DNA of 64,000 nt from Lojkania enalia (Eukaryota > Ascomycota > Dothideomycetes > Pleosporales), in the NCBI GenBank assembly GCA_010094045.1, contig ML986601.1, positions 124,001-188,000 on the forward strand, given 5' to 3'. The notes under the pieces are model-generated. The model was not told the origin of the DNA. It searched no databases and saw only the letters and a list, made by a program, of their open reading frames with translations. Shown here one piece after another: positions 1 to 12,983 of the stretch (position 1 is its first letter; the number at the start of each line of letters is the position of its first letter). A program made the position numbers and the translations under genes.

Positions 1-1
1 G

Positions 2-1033
2 TTCGAGAGTGTTGTCAAAGAGTACAGGTATCTAGAAGCAAAGGCCGAAAAGTACTGGGTTTTGCCCAGCGATGAAGATTATCACGCGGCCTCCGCATCC
101 CTTGCCCATACGCGCTCCCTAACATTCCTAAAACCGCTGCTCAACGGGCCGTTCTTCGACATCGAAGAAGTATGGGACGAGCACTGCTATTACGAATTTG
201 GAGAACGAGATGTCGAGGTACGTGACACCGGTTTGAGACGTCCTCCTAGCCTGCATAAACAGCAAAAAAACAGGCCTAACCCCCCCCCCCCAAAAAAAAA
301 ATTTTTTTATTAAAAGAAAATAAAAATATAATGAAATACGGAACGACAAAAATATCTCATTATTGCTCCCAGCTTCCACGTTCCATTTGACAACCACAAC
401 CTTACTAACGGCCCCCAGAAAACAATGTCCACAATGGTCTCCCAACCTTATGTGAACCACATCCCAACCATGACCGGCGGCATCGGCAAAGACCGCCTTA
501 CCACCTTCTACGCCCACCACTTCATCCACTCGAACCCAGACGACATATCTCTAGACCTCGTGTCCCGCAGCTTGTCTATCGACAAAATAGTTGACGAATT
601 CGTGCTAAAAATGACGCATGATAGACAGGTCGACTGGCTGTAAGAACATCCCTACTCCCACTCATCTATCCACACGATACGCTAACCGGTGACGGATAGA
701 CTCCCCGCTATCCCCCCGACAAACAAGCCCCTCCAGATCCCGTTTACTTCGGTCATTACGCTCCGGGGCGACCGCCTCAGCCACGAGCATATCCATTGGG
801 ACCACGCCACGGTGCTTTTCCAGCTCGGCTTGCTACCTGAATGGGTGCCATTTCCGTATCCGGTGGAGGGGAAGATGGGGTTCGAAGTCCGAGTGCCGGT
901 GGTCGGGGTGGAGGGGTGTAGAAAGTTGGCTGAGGAGGGGAGCGAGGCGAGTAACGCGTTGATTGAGCGGGAGGTGGTGAGGGTTAGGAAGGTGGAGGCG
1001 GGCGCGAAGGGAGGTGTGGGGTCGGATTGGTGA
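2..1033 (+). CDS. SnoaL/NTF2-fold domain protein, 5' end outside the window
   Basis: Three exons are visible: 2-217, 419-639 and 700-1033, with introns of 201 and 60 bases. Both introns have clear branch sites (ttactaacg, gctaacc). The reading frame is open at the left edge, so the start lies upstream; 256 residues are visible. The segment with HIPTMTGGIG, FYAHHFIHSNPDD and LSHEHIHWDHATVLFQLGLL resembles the SnoaL-like (NTF2-fold) family. In fungi and bacteria such proteins are often annotated as carboxymethylenebutenolidase-related, sometimes with a dienelactone hydrolase domain in front. That hydrolase part cannot be seen here, so an enzymatic role is only inferred. The gene is convergent with CFT1, 144 bases apart. 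Intron 1 contains a C12-A10-T7 homopolymer tract, which is prone to sequencing error. Confidence 0.7.
280..308. repeat. Compound homopolymer tract C12-A10-T7
   Basis: Runs of C, A and T follow one another inside intron 1 of the SnoaL-like gene. It does not interrupt coding sequence. Run lengths may be inaccurate in the assembly. Confidence 0.9.
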
Positions 1034-1177
1034 GTTAGAATGGATGGGCGGGACGGGGGGGGGGAAGCAATATCGTCATCGGGGCTGTATCTGCAACGTC
1101 CGGCAATCGCAGGAAAATGACAGAATTTCATATTGTACTGGACACAAGCATGCAATACGACAAAATCACATGCATCA

Positions 1178-4100
1178 TCACATCCTGCGGCCAAAAATCC
1201 CGCGTCCAATAAGCACCTCCCTCTCCCCATTAAATACCCAGTCCTCGCCCCCAACCTTACCTATCCCCTCTCTCCTCCTCTGTTCCCCTAGCTCCCCCCA
1301 CCGAAGTAGTAAATTGCCATCCACAATACCTCTCGTACCCCCGCCGCCCCCCATTTCATTCTCCACCGCGCGATATGCCCGCGGGTTCAGGCCACACGCA
1401 CTGTCTAGCGTATTCGCCAGGAAAGTCGCTAGGCCGCTTAACCGCCTATACGAAGATTCCGATAGCGGCGTGATGAGTGCCAGGGTCCCGGATTGCGTCG
1501 TATGCAGAATCTGATGCAAAACCTGGGGGGGCCCGTCGTCAATTTGCATCGGGTCCAGACCTCCAATGAAATCGGACGTCGAAGGCATTTCAAGCGATGA
1601 GCGGAGTAGGTGCATAGAAACCGGGAAGTGGCCTGTATGAAACGTCGATCTATGTAGCAGGCGGAGGCCGCCCATGGACTTCGGATCTACCATCCATCGT
1701 TAGCGCATTTAGAGAGTGTGTGTGGGCGATTAAAGCGCTTACTTTCGGGATCGAATTGCAGGACTTGCAGATTGTTGTCGGCGTCGGCGACGATGACGTG
1801 GAGTTGTTTTTCGAAGGGCAGGAACTCGGCGGCGAGCACTTCCATGCGCGTGCGGCTGCGTCCGAAGAGCATCATCTTATAAGGCTCTTCCTGCTGAGTA
1901 TTAGAATTATGACGGTTAGAGAAGAGTATGGGATGACCTACGGTGTATCCGGTGAACCATATGCCCTTGAACGCATCGCCCATCAGTAGCATGCCTGTAC
2001 CTGGTAGAGACTTAAGCACGGTGACATAGCACTGCATATCCATAAAGGCCACGGGTAGCAGTGTCCCGTCTTCCTTTAATCCTCGCACCATGCACTTCTG
2101 TCCTTGGGCCATGATCAAGAAGCCCTGCGTGCCAAGCTCAGAGATAGCAGACACTGCTCCTTTGACTTCGTCCTTCACAATAAGCCTCAACTTCCTGTTT
2201 GTCTCCGGGCGCCCGGGTTCAGGGACGACCATAATAACCTCGAAGATCCTGATGTTACCCTTTGTAGCAAGATCTTCGCCGCGGACAATAGCTGTGCCAA
2301 CAGCAATCATTGGCCGGCGTTCGTGGGTCGTTTCGGAAATCTCGAGGTTTAGAGTCTTCATGCAAAGGACTACTTCTTGTGGATCTAGGACGATGTTTTC
2401 AATGAGGGACCACGTCTCTGCGTCAATCACCTTGAGGATACCACGTTCGACATGTGGTTTGAAGGCTATATCCTCCTTTGCCCACTCATAGTGGTAAGTG
2501 TCTTCTGGGAGAGTGAACTCCTCCATCTGACCCGTTCCCATAACGTAGATACCTCGTGGATGATAGGTGAAGTTGTAAATTTCGGTCCCCATTGGGATCT
2601 TCCGCACTGCCCAACCCAAGTGACCGTAATGGGTTAAGGCGGGCAACTGGGATATCCGAAGGGTATCCTAGTAAGATTAGTGGCTGCTCAATGACATGGT
2701 ATTGACTATACTCACATCTGAATCAAGGTAAGCAAAACCTCGCTGACACGCTGAAGTATGAAACCTTGTGAGTCCTTTGACTGCTTTACTGTTCAAATCG
2801 ATTATTCTCGGTGCGCTAGATGCTTCTTTCATTATGAAGCATGGCGAGGTGCCTCGTTGAAATACAGTGCTGTAGCCATTCACATTGTCGAGAGCTATCA
2901 GAGTACTGTTTTTGCCAGCGTCTTCGGCTTCCATGGCTAGCTCTTCGGTATATTTCGGAAGGTGTGGCTGCGACATCTTGACCCACCTTAGATTCTTCGT
3001 CCAAGGATCAGACGGTGTTCGGGCTGGGTAATGGAAGGCTTTGTAGATGGTAAGGTCATCCGTCGAGGTTCGGACCTTCTAATGGTTAATGCACATTTAT
3101 TGCGGCCGTGGGACAGACTTACTATTAAATGTGGGTGCTTCGATGTCGAATCACCCAAGTCGGCGGCTAATATCTCCGCAATCGCAGCTCTAGCAGTACT
3201 ACGTCGCGCGGTATAATCGGCGCTCAGCAGAGGAGGCAGGAAACCCAGGCCTTCAGCAACATAGCATGGATCATTCAGATTAGACATTGTAAATACCTAA
3301 TGTAGGTCAACTAGAAAGACTAGGATGGAAGTTAAGAGGTGAGAACGCACATGTAGGCCGCCTTCTGGCGATAGGAGGAACGCAAAAGTTTCTGAGAATG
3401 ATGATGACTTAAATAAAGAAGCGGAGAGCCATCTTCCCGTTGATAGCCCACTAGACTCAACTTCTTCCACTTCAGCGGTTGAGCTCGCCTTGAAGAGCTT
3501 GACGCTTGAATCGTCGCGCAATACCAAGAGGTAGGGGTCTGCGAAACTCGCGTTAATGATGCGTAGCTCAGCCCCGCTCTCTTCATCCTCCATTGGAATG
3601 ATTTGATCAAGGATCAATTCAGAGTCGAAGGTTCTAATCTCGCTCCTTCCAATCTGGACGACTCTTGTTCCTCCTGCAAGAACACCGACATCGATGGTGG
3701 AGGCTTCGTCTCTTTCGAAATCGCCTTTCTTGGTTTCGTTTAGGTCATTGCCATTGACTTCGTAAACAATCGTGTCCTCGTTCCCGTTGATTCGTGTTTT
3801 ACAAACAACGAGGTATTGATCGTAATCGGCGTCGGAGGCCAGGTTTCCTTCGGTATCCTGCCCGATTTCCGCAACTACCCCTTTAGGGGCTTGCTTTCTT
3901 GCATGAACAGTCCAAAGCCCTCTCGGGGAATTCAGTGTCGTTTGGGCTAGCTCCGTTGGGATCAATTCACGATTCAATATGGTAATTCCTCCTGCACTTC
4001 CGCGCCCTGTGGACAATACAATATCGGCCGACGGAGGGTGGGCCGGTGGTCTGGAAGTTCCTGGATAATTTTCATTGGCTGGAGGAGGCAAAAAGACATC

Positions 4101-5663
4101 CCTTATTGGAGCAATACTGGGGAGGGTGTCATGAACTCGAAAGGTGTACGTGCCTGGAGCAGTGGGTTCAGCTGCAACGGCTGTAATCTTTTTCACTGTG
4201 CTTGTTGTGTCGCCGTAGAGGTCATCGTCTAAGTCGTCGGCTTCTTCGTCTTCGTCCAGATCTAGATCTAGATCCTCGTTGTCTGCAGCAAGGTCTGGCT
4301 GGGATCGCCTTCTTCCGAGCTGACCACTCTTGCTGGTCCACCCTAACAGAACAGATTCGCCATCCTCACTTCCGATGAATATTTTCCCACGTCCAAGATT
4401 AGTGGTGCACGATGGCCGGGCAGCAAGGACATTGCCTCCGTGCTCTGCATCAACTGGTTGCAGAGTTATTCCAGACACAGTGCGTCCGTCAAGTGTGAAT
4501 GTCAAGGTGAAAATTCTGCTATCACCTAGGACGATGAGTACGTCGCCGGTCTCGGGGGAAAGGAATTCGACAACGCAGCCTTCGAGTCGCAATGCGAGAT
4601 CTGATTGATCTACTAGTGCAAAGGACGTACACGCCTTTGCAAATTCATTGATGGCCACTCCGTTCGTTTTGCCCGCCTGATCGACATGAATAATCTCGTT
4701 AGCCCCCAGCAGCAAAACCCCTCCAATAGGTAGCGGCAGAGGTATGACCTTAGAAATATCGTACGGCAACCCTTGCACGGTCAAGAGGGTAGTTGAGGCC
4801 TTTTGCTCGAGGTCAAGGGTGAAAACAGAGTAGGTAAGAATGTCTTTCCTCTCGGAGAGCAGTGATGGGGCAGTGACTCGAGAGGCTGCGAGCACACCAA
4901 ACGTGGGCTCGCGATACTCATAAAGGAATGCTAAATGAACAGGATGCGACAGAGCGGGATCGAGGTTTGTGAGAGCCAACACAAACGACGAGGAGTACGG
5001 CGTCTTATGTGCCCGCTCCCCATTGACCCCGTCGACGTCGACCGCTTTCACATCCCTTGGGCCCTCCAAATCCGAGTCATAGTCATCGTCAACCATGTCA
5101 CGCTGTCTGAAGGGCAGAATGGCCAAGTTGTGGGTGCCGAACTTGAGAGCGGCGCATCTGCTACCTGGGTCCGCCGTCAAAAAATTATATGTATCCTTCA
5201 ATTCGGTGGACCATGGCGCGCCAGCTAAGTCTGGACTCTCATAGTAGTGTATTGATATGGTATGGAGGTTGTATGTCTCCGGATCCCACTCCACCAGGCT
5301 CAGCTTCGCATCCCTAAATGCAACCAGCAGCGCCTCTGCCTTCGACCTTGTGTCCAATGCCTTTATCCGTGCCAGCGAGATGATAGTGCCTGCCAGCGGG
5401 AACTCGCCAATCAGCACCAACTTGGAAGTATGCTCGGTGCGCTGGATAGCCACGTCCGTGGCTTCTGCACCCAGAAGCGCGGCGGCGTTTTCTGCATTGG
5501 CGCCGCTATCAGACGGGACTTCGGTGACGGTCGACTTGAGCTCAAAGATCTGGAGCAGCGAATTCTTTGCAACCACGAGATTGATCGCTTTGGGCGACAG
5601 AAAAGGGAGGGTGAGGGCGTGGCTGACGGCCGTCGGCGGTGCCAGTTCAGTGTAGCACTGCAT
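1178..5663 (-). CDS. CFT1: CFT1, cleavage and polyadenylation factor large subunit (CPSF160)
   Basis: Six exons in transcript order: 5663-3351, 3296-3123, 3078-2716, 2667-1942, 1893-1743, 1686-1178; introns are 44-56 bases. The product is about 1411 residues, the usual length for fungal Cft1. It starts [20 protein letters not shown], shows a family-typical acidic stretch near residue 475 ([20 protein letters not shown]), and carries the C-terminal RSE1/DDB1/CPSF1 beta-propeller region, with [11 protein letters not shown] and [10 protein letters not shown] as landmarks. The tail [14 protein letters not shown] matches the known family end. Cft1 is the WD-like scaffold of the nuclear cleavage and polyadenylation factor and helps recognise the AAUAAA-type signal in pre-mRNA. 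The splice acceptor near 1894 is a CAGCAG, so one residue more or less (acceptor 1894 or 1891) is possible. It is divergent from the LMBD1-type gene, 402 bases between start codons. Confidence 0.95.
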
Positions 5664-6065
5664 CGTTATAGGTGGGTGCTATGCTGCTAGCGGTCATATT
5701 TAAAGCGTATTGAGCGGGCCAGGGTGAATGGCATTGGGTGCTATTATCGTGATATATAGCAGTGGAACATTTTGGTGTAGAGCTTTGCGACGCGCCTCAA
5801 GGAGCTCCGTGGCGCTAGGCCGTAGTGGGAGCTAGTGCACGGGTTCCCTGTCCGCGGGTTGAACCGGTCTCTCTCCACTTTCGTCATTCTGCCCGATTGT
5901 TTGCGTCTACCCCATCACGGCACCACCAGCACCCTGTTGCTGCCGCTCCTTAATTACGCCCACAGTGAAGCATCGCGGGTAAGCTTTGTCCATTCTCTCT
6001 GTCTAGTTCCGACCAATTTGCGGCCAACGACTGCCTAGCCACCGTAGCGTCCGCTCCACCGCGCC
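5664..6065. promoter_or_regulatory. Divergent intergenic region between CFT1 and the LMBD1-type gene
   Basis: The 402 bases between two divergent start codons must hold both promoters and 5' leaders. I see no clear TATA box; the stretch before 6066 is C/T-rich, as is common upstream of fungal start codons. Confidence 0.5.
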
Positions 6066-7885
6066 ATGGCTCTCATCCAAACAAGTCTGATTTGGGTCGC
6101 CTACGTTGTCGCCGTTGCTATTCTGCTTGTCATAGCCGCCGTCTTCGTCTTTGTCTATCAGACTCCACGGGACCGCGCTGCCTCAGTTACCATCGTTTCC
6201 ATCTTCACCACCAGCGCTTTGCTAGCTACCGTCCTCCTGCTCCCCGTCGATGTCGCGCTTGTCTCGTCGACCTCCTTGTCCAGTGAAGGCCGCAAGAAGG
6301 ACTGGGCCACGCCAGACCGGGTCCACGGCATCACGCACACGTTGACGATAGTCTACTATACACTATACTCGCTGGATGCCGTGCTCTGCCTGCTCGTTGT
6401 TCCGTTTACCTACTTTTGGTATGAAGAATACGATGACGACGCCGCCGAGCAGGGAGAACAGACGGCGGGACAACGCCTCTGGGGTGCTTTCAAGTACACC
6501 ATCGCCTTCATCATTTTCGTAGTCATTATCTTCCTGGTGGGCTTTTTCGTGCCGTTCGCGAAGCAGTTCAAGGGCGACAACCGCCTGGACCTGGATTACT
6601 TCAAGCACTTGCTGCAGGAGAACCGTACGTCCATTAGCACACGAGAAACATCTATAAGCTAATCATAGTAGATGGCGAGCGTGCTCTGTCTTTTGCCCTC
6701 GGCCTCCTGATGACCATTGGAACCTTGATCTATATCCTCTATACTGGCGCCGGTCTCGCGCTGCTTCCCGTCGCCCTCGTCAAATCTGCGCCTTCCGTTT
6801 CCGCCCCTACACTCGCCGCATCTACTGCATCACAGCTCGAACAGAACCGCGAGCGTCAGCGCCAGCTCGAAGGGCGTAACGAAGGGCGTGAGGGCGGGCT
6901 CGACTCCCGCGACAGACGAGAATTGGAATCCCTAGTCCGCGAAGAGCGGACTCTCATCCGCCGCGAGCGCTTGGCAGCCGAATCGAGCGGCGAGGATCGC
7001 CATGCGCTCGTGAAAGCCTGGATCAAGGTCGAGGCTGCATTCCGCCCTCTCAAGCTTCTCGGAGGAATAGTACTCATGGTTCTTGCTGTGATAATCTTTG
7101 TTAGTATGCTCATCACGGGCATCGATAAGGCCAAGAACTCCGTTTGCAAGGCTCATTGCGGTTATATCTTAGGGAAGATCCACATTGTTCAGCCATTGAA
7201 CTGGATCTTTGTCATATCTTCAAAGGTTTTCCCGGTCGATTACGTGCTCTTCCTTCTCCTCACCCTCTTTTTCTTCTGCGCGTCCGTGGTGGGAATTGCT
7301 ACCATTGGCATCCGATTCCTCTGGATTACGATTTTCAAGATCCGGAAGGGCCATACCTCTCCGCAAGCACTGCTTCTAACTACCGTCCTCCTAACCCTCA
7401 TTGTCCTCGCCATCAACTATTCCGTGGCAATGCTGGTAGCTCCGCAGTACGCTACCTACGGACCGCAAACCTTCTGTGACCGCTCGCCAAAACACCCTGG
7501 GGAGCAGCCTGACTGCTCCGATGACCACAAAGCTATTAAACCCTGCTCCGAGCTCTCTGATAATCCAGTCGCGAAGGATGTATGTACGCCTAGCGTCGTT
7601 AGTACATTCATCAACCGCGTCACTATCAACTTCCCCTTCTTCGGTGTTATCCTGTTCTGGGCACAATTTGCCTTCCTAGGCGTATATCTTATCGTGTTCG
7701 TGACTACATTATTCAGGACACCGAAATTGGACCAGGAGCAGATCGATCAAGATTTGGAGGAAGAGGAGGAGGAAGGCTTACTGGCGAGTACCGGTAGGAG
7801 GTTCGGTGCGACTTGGCAAGATATAACCGGCCGAGCAAGAAAGAACAACTACGGTGCCACGGCCACCAATGGCGAAAGCAGCTAA
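6066..7885 (+). CDS. Probable lysosomal/vacuolar cobalamin transporter, LMBD1 family
   Basis: Two exons, 6066-6624 and 6672-7885, joined as N-H-G-E-R across a 47-base intron, give 590 residues. This matches the usual size of the fungal 'probable lysosomal cobalamin transporter' family (LMBR1-like membrane proteins). About nine hydrophobic segments are visible. The first begins at residue 8 ([20 protein letters not shown]). A charged Arg/Glu-rich loop around residues 215-300 ([20 protein letters not shown]) is followed by the C-terminal membrane block and an acidic tail ([14 protein letters not shown]). In animals LMBD1 is needed for export of vitamin B12 from lysosomes. Most fungi do not use B12, so the true substrate in this organism is uncertain. 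The ATG at 6066 sits right after a C-rich leader and is the first start in frame. Confidence 0.85.
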
Positions 7886-10608
7886 GCAAATCTCACGGAT
7901 ACCCCTCTAATTGCGTGTTCAAATTGTTAGGATAGGGGCTCATAGGGTAAGGAAAATTCTGTAACAGATGTATCAGTCTTAAGATAAAGATGTAAAGTGA
8001 GCGTGCGCTTAAGCATGGAATATTTGTCTAGTATTTTCCTTGGTGTACGATACCACTTTAGCAGGCGTTAGCGTTCTATATTGAGAGGCTTATAAATTGT
8101 GTGATGGGATGAATTTCAAGATTTTATATGCTCTTGTGATATTATAGATGTTATGAAACCTAGTGCAGCTATCGCCACTCATAGTCCCAATATAACTAAC
8201 AAATCAAGGTACCCCATGCTTTTTAATACTGCTACTGTTATATATATTCAGCTTCTCTGGAGTTCAAGCAATTCCCTCCATAGTTGCTGCTCTCTTTTGA
8301 GTCGAAGAGAATTTTGTAACAGATGATTTAATCGTTTAAGCAAATTTTTGATTTAAAACGCTCAAAAATCTAGAAAATCTCTTGACTCGTGTTGAAGTAG
8401 TACATTTCCCCCATGTCAAACGACGGGACGCATCTTCGAGTGATGTTTTTGTCCTATGTATATTGCGGCATAGTTTTCAAATATATGATCCCTTGTATTT
8501 GAGTAAGATAAAAGAGTCAGATAAAAAAAGGCAATCGGATAAATGGAGACGCCTGTTCGTGCTCGTTGACATATGATCTTATTCATCTAGTTTACTTACT
8601 AGAACTGCAAAGCGAAGAACTATACCGCAAGTAAGACAAGGGAGAACCATAGGAAAATGTAGAGCAGGAATGAATCGAGCAGCTGATGGCTGCCTCCTTT
8701 GCCATCCTCCTCATATATCTTCCTAAAGTATAATTCTCTGTACTCCAATAAAATCATCTATTGCTTGAATGTCCCATACCACGGATTGTACAATTCCTTC
8801 ATTGTAAATTCCTTGAACGCTATTCCCTACCTCGTTTCTTGTGTTAATATTTAGAAGCACGGCCTCTCTTTTGGATGTCCGCTTTCAATTCTCTCCGTGT
8901 CGTTCGCATTCCATATCCGTCTATTATTATTCTATCGAGAGGCATTCTACCCTATGTTCCCTGCCTTATTCCGTATTTACTAGTACTAGCTACCCTTGTT
9001 ATTTTTAGCTAGTCTCTTTTATCAATTGTTACATTTGTCGATTCAACAGCAATATTTCTTTTCGGCCTTGCGACCGCTGCCGGATGCAGCTACATTTCCA
9101 TCAAATTCGCCGAACAGAAAGCAGTACGAAGCAGATTTCGGTGAGATGTGGAACCAAGTACAGGACCTAGTGCCATTGGGGTGTTCTGGATATTTTGGAA
9201 AGTTGCTGTACTATGCGTGTGACCTCTATAGGAGTTGACTGTGACTCCGTGAACTTTAAGATATAGTAAGTGTCCACAAAAAAGTTTTCCGCATGTGGTT
9301 TTTAGGATCCCCTTACCATGTTCATTCCCCGGGTAGTCGTTAGTCTGCTCATTTCTTAATGCCCTTCTTTTTGGAATAAGCATTTAATATTTTGCTCACC
9401 TCCGTAATCTCACAAAAACTTGTGTGATGGTCTTATAATGCCATAGGAAATTTGTCCAGTGGACCCGCCAAGCTAGCTGCACTCTCAAGGTATATTAATT
9501 CACATTCGAACTCCGTCAAACGCGTAGTCGATGTTATTATTCCTGGAACGAGGTTTTAGACGGTTCCCCAGATTGCAGAATCCATTTCGCCTACTCCGAA
9601 TCTGTGGCGATAAGGAATCTGAGAGAAACCGCTTTAGCAAGAAAGGACGTCGGTGTCCCGCAAGACTTTGCCCGGCGATATTAGATTTCACGGCTTATAG
9701 ATGGATGGGAAGCCCTACAGCATTGTATTGAAGAACTGAGATGGACTGCCACGAGCAAAGCTCACTCCGTGGCATACTTAAGGAATCCAATGCCGTGCAA
9801 CTAGAGGCTCTCGGAGGTAGCCCCGTGATTCATTGCCGCGATAAAATTTATACATTGATCAAATCTTAGTAGCATCGACTATGAGCAAAATCTAAATACA
9901 GAAAGATACGTTTGCTTATAGAACAACGCGAGAATCCACACATGATTAATGTTCATTATGAGCCTGTCACTTTACGTCACGTGTGCTTAGATATCGGGGC
10001 AATGGAAGCTTAAACGGCGTTCACAAGTGGAAAAGACGGAAAGAAGCGGTTTACAACATTAGGCAGGAAAGAAGGACGCTGCTAGAGTGTAGTTCGATTA
10101 GTGTTCGCAGCAAGGTAAAATTTAGACCCTGGAAATAGATGTTGTAATAGCATCATAAGCTTGCGGCGTAGTTTCTAGGCGCTTAGAAGGGATCGATATT
10201 GCTGTGAAACGGAGCTTGCGCGTCCGACTTCGCTTACATACCGGGAAACGTTCTAATCCCATTTGCAGCTGGAAGATACTCGGGATAACAAGGAAGAAGG
10301 AAATAGGGAGGATATAAGAATACTATTAAACTATTTAGTAGTACTTTTATGATACAGACTGGGTTGCAGGCTGAGCCAGTGCACGTGACTGTCGGTCGGT
10401 GCCTAGTGGGCTAGTGGCTTGGCGCAGCGTCTCTTGGATTATCACTTCACTATTAGTTGCTGCTTGCTCACTCCTGTAGTATGTTTGTCAAATTTCAACA
10501 ATATCGTCTGAGCTTGGAACGATTGTTCGTGTTCTCACACCTAAGAAGCATCAGGTTACAACTGAGTTAAGAAGGCCCCACCGCCTTAGCACTGTCAGTA
10601 AGACGAGG
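7886..10608. other. Long AT-rich intergenic region
   Basis: About 2.7 kb lie between the cobalamin transporter and the Cys-rich membrane protein. Only short open frames of fewer than 100 codons occur, with no recognisable motif. The first 2 kb are visibly AT-rich. Two CACGTG palindromes (9978-9983 and 10382-10387) lie in the part nearest the downstream gene and could be bHLH-type factor sites; this is inference. No transposon protein remnant was recognised. Confidence 0.6.
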
Positions 10609-12983
10609 ATGTGTAGTGTGTATCTTGTGCTATTGCTGGCTGGGATCTGCGGGGTAGCTGCGAAAGGTATCTCCCTCCCAACAACTTTGTATTTGATGCC
10701 AACATGAATACTGCAGGAGCTCTCCATACCGCTAGCATTGGTTCTAATAGCGGAGGCCGTATCTTGACACCCCAAAACAATTACAATGGCTGGGTCAATC
10801 CTGAAGACTTGGCTCCTATGCCACAGTGCATCGCTCAGCAGGATCAGTCCGCCTGGCTGAATACTATGACGAAATGCACCAGCAAACAATGCACCTCGTA
10901 CTTTGGAGTCATTTGCACCCACCATCAATGGCTGACTCAGCTCAGCTGTCTCAACACTGGATTTTCCTCCGATGTTATCAAAGGGTATCTCTCGTACTGC
11001 AGCAGATCTATCCTCGCCAAAGCGCAGTTGTATATGTGGGTTCGTAACATGACGGGTCGAACGTGGCTTGTTGATATCGGTGACGCAAACGGGCTAGAAG
11101 ACCTCTCCCCGGCCTCCCTGGATGAAGGATATGTTGCCGTCAACTCGACTTACAATGCACCGAAATGCCTAACGGGCTCAATTTCTGCTCTCTTAATGGA
11201 ACCATTTCAACATGTTATGGCCTCATGTAGCTTCACAAGCACCACTCAACATACCGGGAACACTGCTCGTCCTTGGGAATACAGTGAATCCCTACATTCT
11301 ATAATTGCCCTTGACTTCGAAACTGTCGGTTACAATCTCACGCATCATAATATCAGCTATGGGGACTATTTTGATAAGGAATGCTTCTGCAGCGCCTTCA
11401 CTATAGATCCGAGAAAGGAACCCTGTTTAGAGCCAGGACAACTAGACTTGACGAGGGAGCGGCTATGGATGAATGCTACTTGTGGACCGAAATCCCTACC
11501 TAGAAACTGGACGGATATGCTCAAAACAACGGAATTTGCGTATATTCCCATCGAAGACTGGCACTGGCCAACATGTGTCATAGACATGCCAAAGCAAGTG
11601 ATAGAGCTCACTGGCCAATGTGCAACCGATGCTTGCGAGCTCGATGCAAGTGGCTACTGCAAAGTAAAGCGCGCAGTGGACAGGGCCTGTTTTTGCCGCA
11701 ATATTAGCTATGATGCCTGTGGCGGTTCATGCCAGGTTTTTGAGGCCCGAATAGACTATGTAAAGTGGCTCCACGATCTTTGTGGCAGCGTACAGGACTG
11801 GCACGGTCTGCCAGATAATTGGCACCAGTTAGCCGGCCCTACTCCCCTCGACATGATTCCATGGCGATGGACTATCAAACCATCCAATAAGTCAACAGAA
11901 AACTTTCCCTCGGATGCATGGAAGCTCGGAAGCTTTGCTTCGGTCAATATACCTCCTATTCTTGCCGCACTTATCAGTCGAACAGTAGTTAAACATCAAA
12001 TCGAAGGTATCTCTCTATGGCATCCGCACCCGGGGCGTTGGGTTTTCGCGGGGATTTTGATCGCTACTCTTCGGCTGCTCGCAAACTGGTTCAATGCATT
12101 TCTCGTCCAGAACACCCTTGGTTACAAGGATGTTCCGGTAGTTCAATTAATGTTCCTCTGGTGCACAATGCCTGGGCTTGCGTGGCTACCGATTGTGCTG
12201 ATTAGTGTACAACCTTTCGAGGCGATGCACTTATCCGCGGTCGCGTCTTCTTTAATTGCGGAAATGGTCCTCCAATGTTTATCGGCGTATTACATGGTTC
12301 TGACCGTCAATTATGGTTGGGCGCATAACTTCTATTTTGGGGAACACAGCCTCTACTTTGGCGTTTCGGAAAGCGTAGAAAAAGGGAGGTCGGCACAAAT
12401 TATGTATGCTGGGGCACTCCTGTGGCTTCTTATCATTATTTTGGGGTTCGTTCAGTTGATGTGGGCACATAGGATGAATAGGGAAGCTGGATCCTGGAGC
12501 CTCGATTTACCAACATCGCAGAGAAGTAAGTGGATAACATCGAACACCATAGGGGAGCTGATTTCCCAGTGGCATATACACTGCACACGGTTAGGGGAGA
12601 GGTTGACACGTCCTTGGATAGACAAAGGCAGAGCAGAAGAGACACCCTTGAGGAGTACTGGACAAGGAAATCACACCGTGTATGGCACTCTCTTTATCAA
12701 ATCCCAAAACAACCGGAGTTCTGGGGAATTATCCGCGGAAATATATGCGGTTACGGCTATGAGCATGCCCCTTCTTTGGATTGCGCAATGGCTCTTTTGG
12801 GGTGGATTTATCGGTCTTAGTTCGGAAGTGTACGTGTTCATGCACATAATTGGTTCACGCTAGCTAACCGGAGTTAGGTTCTGTCCCCCGATGCTTGGGG
12901 TCCTGACGGCTGTCTGGATTGCCCTCTCATTCGCAGGCGTTATCGTTGGAGCTGCTTTGGGAAGACCACCAGCTAGCATGTAA
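10609..12983 (+). CDS. Secreted-type Cys-rich ectodomain with multispanning membrane region, function unknown
   Basis: Three exons (10609-10666, 10717-12829, 12878-12983) give 758 residues. Exon 1 encodes a signal peptide (MCSVYLVLLLAGICGVAAK) and ends phase 1. The last intron (donor gtacgt, branch gctaacc) restores a hydrophobic C-terminal segment ending GRPPASM; without splicing the frame stops early in the intron. The region after the signal peptide, about 400 residues, holds 21 cysteines, including paired patterns (ECFC, RACFC, DACGGSC), and several N-glycosylation sequons (NMT, NST, NLT, NIS, NAT, NWT). After about residue 410 come six or seven hydrophobic helices (for example RWVFAGILIATLRLLANWF and IMYAGALLWLLIIILGFVQL) with a soluble loop before the last two. 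I do not recognise a named domain. The layout, an exported Cys-rich head plus a membrane bundle, suggests a plasma-membrane or vacuolar sensor or adhesion role, but that is speculation. Confidence 0.75.

Noticed and set aside
682..1514. Minus- and plus-strand frames of 166-190 codons
   Set aside because: Shadows of the SnoaL-like exon 3 and of the CFT1 last exon.
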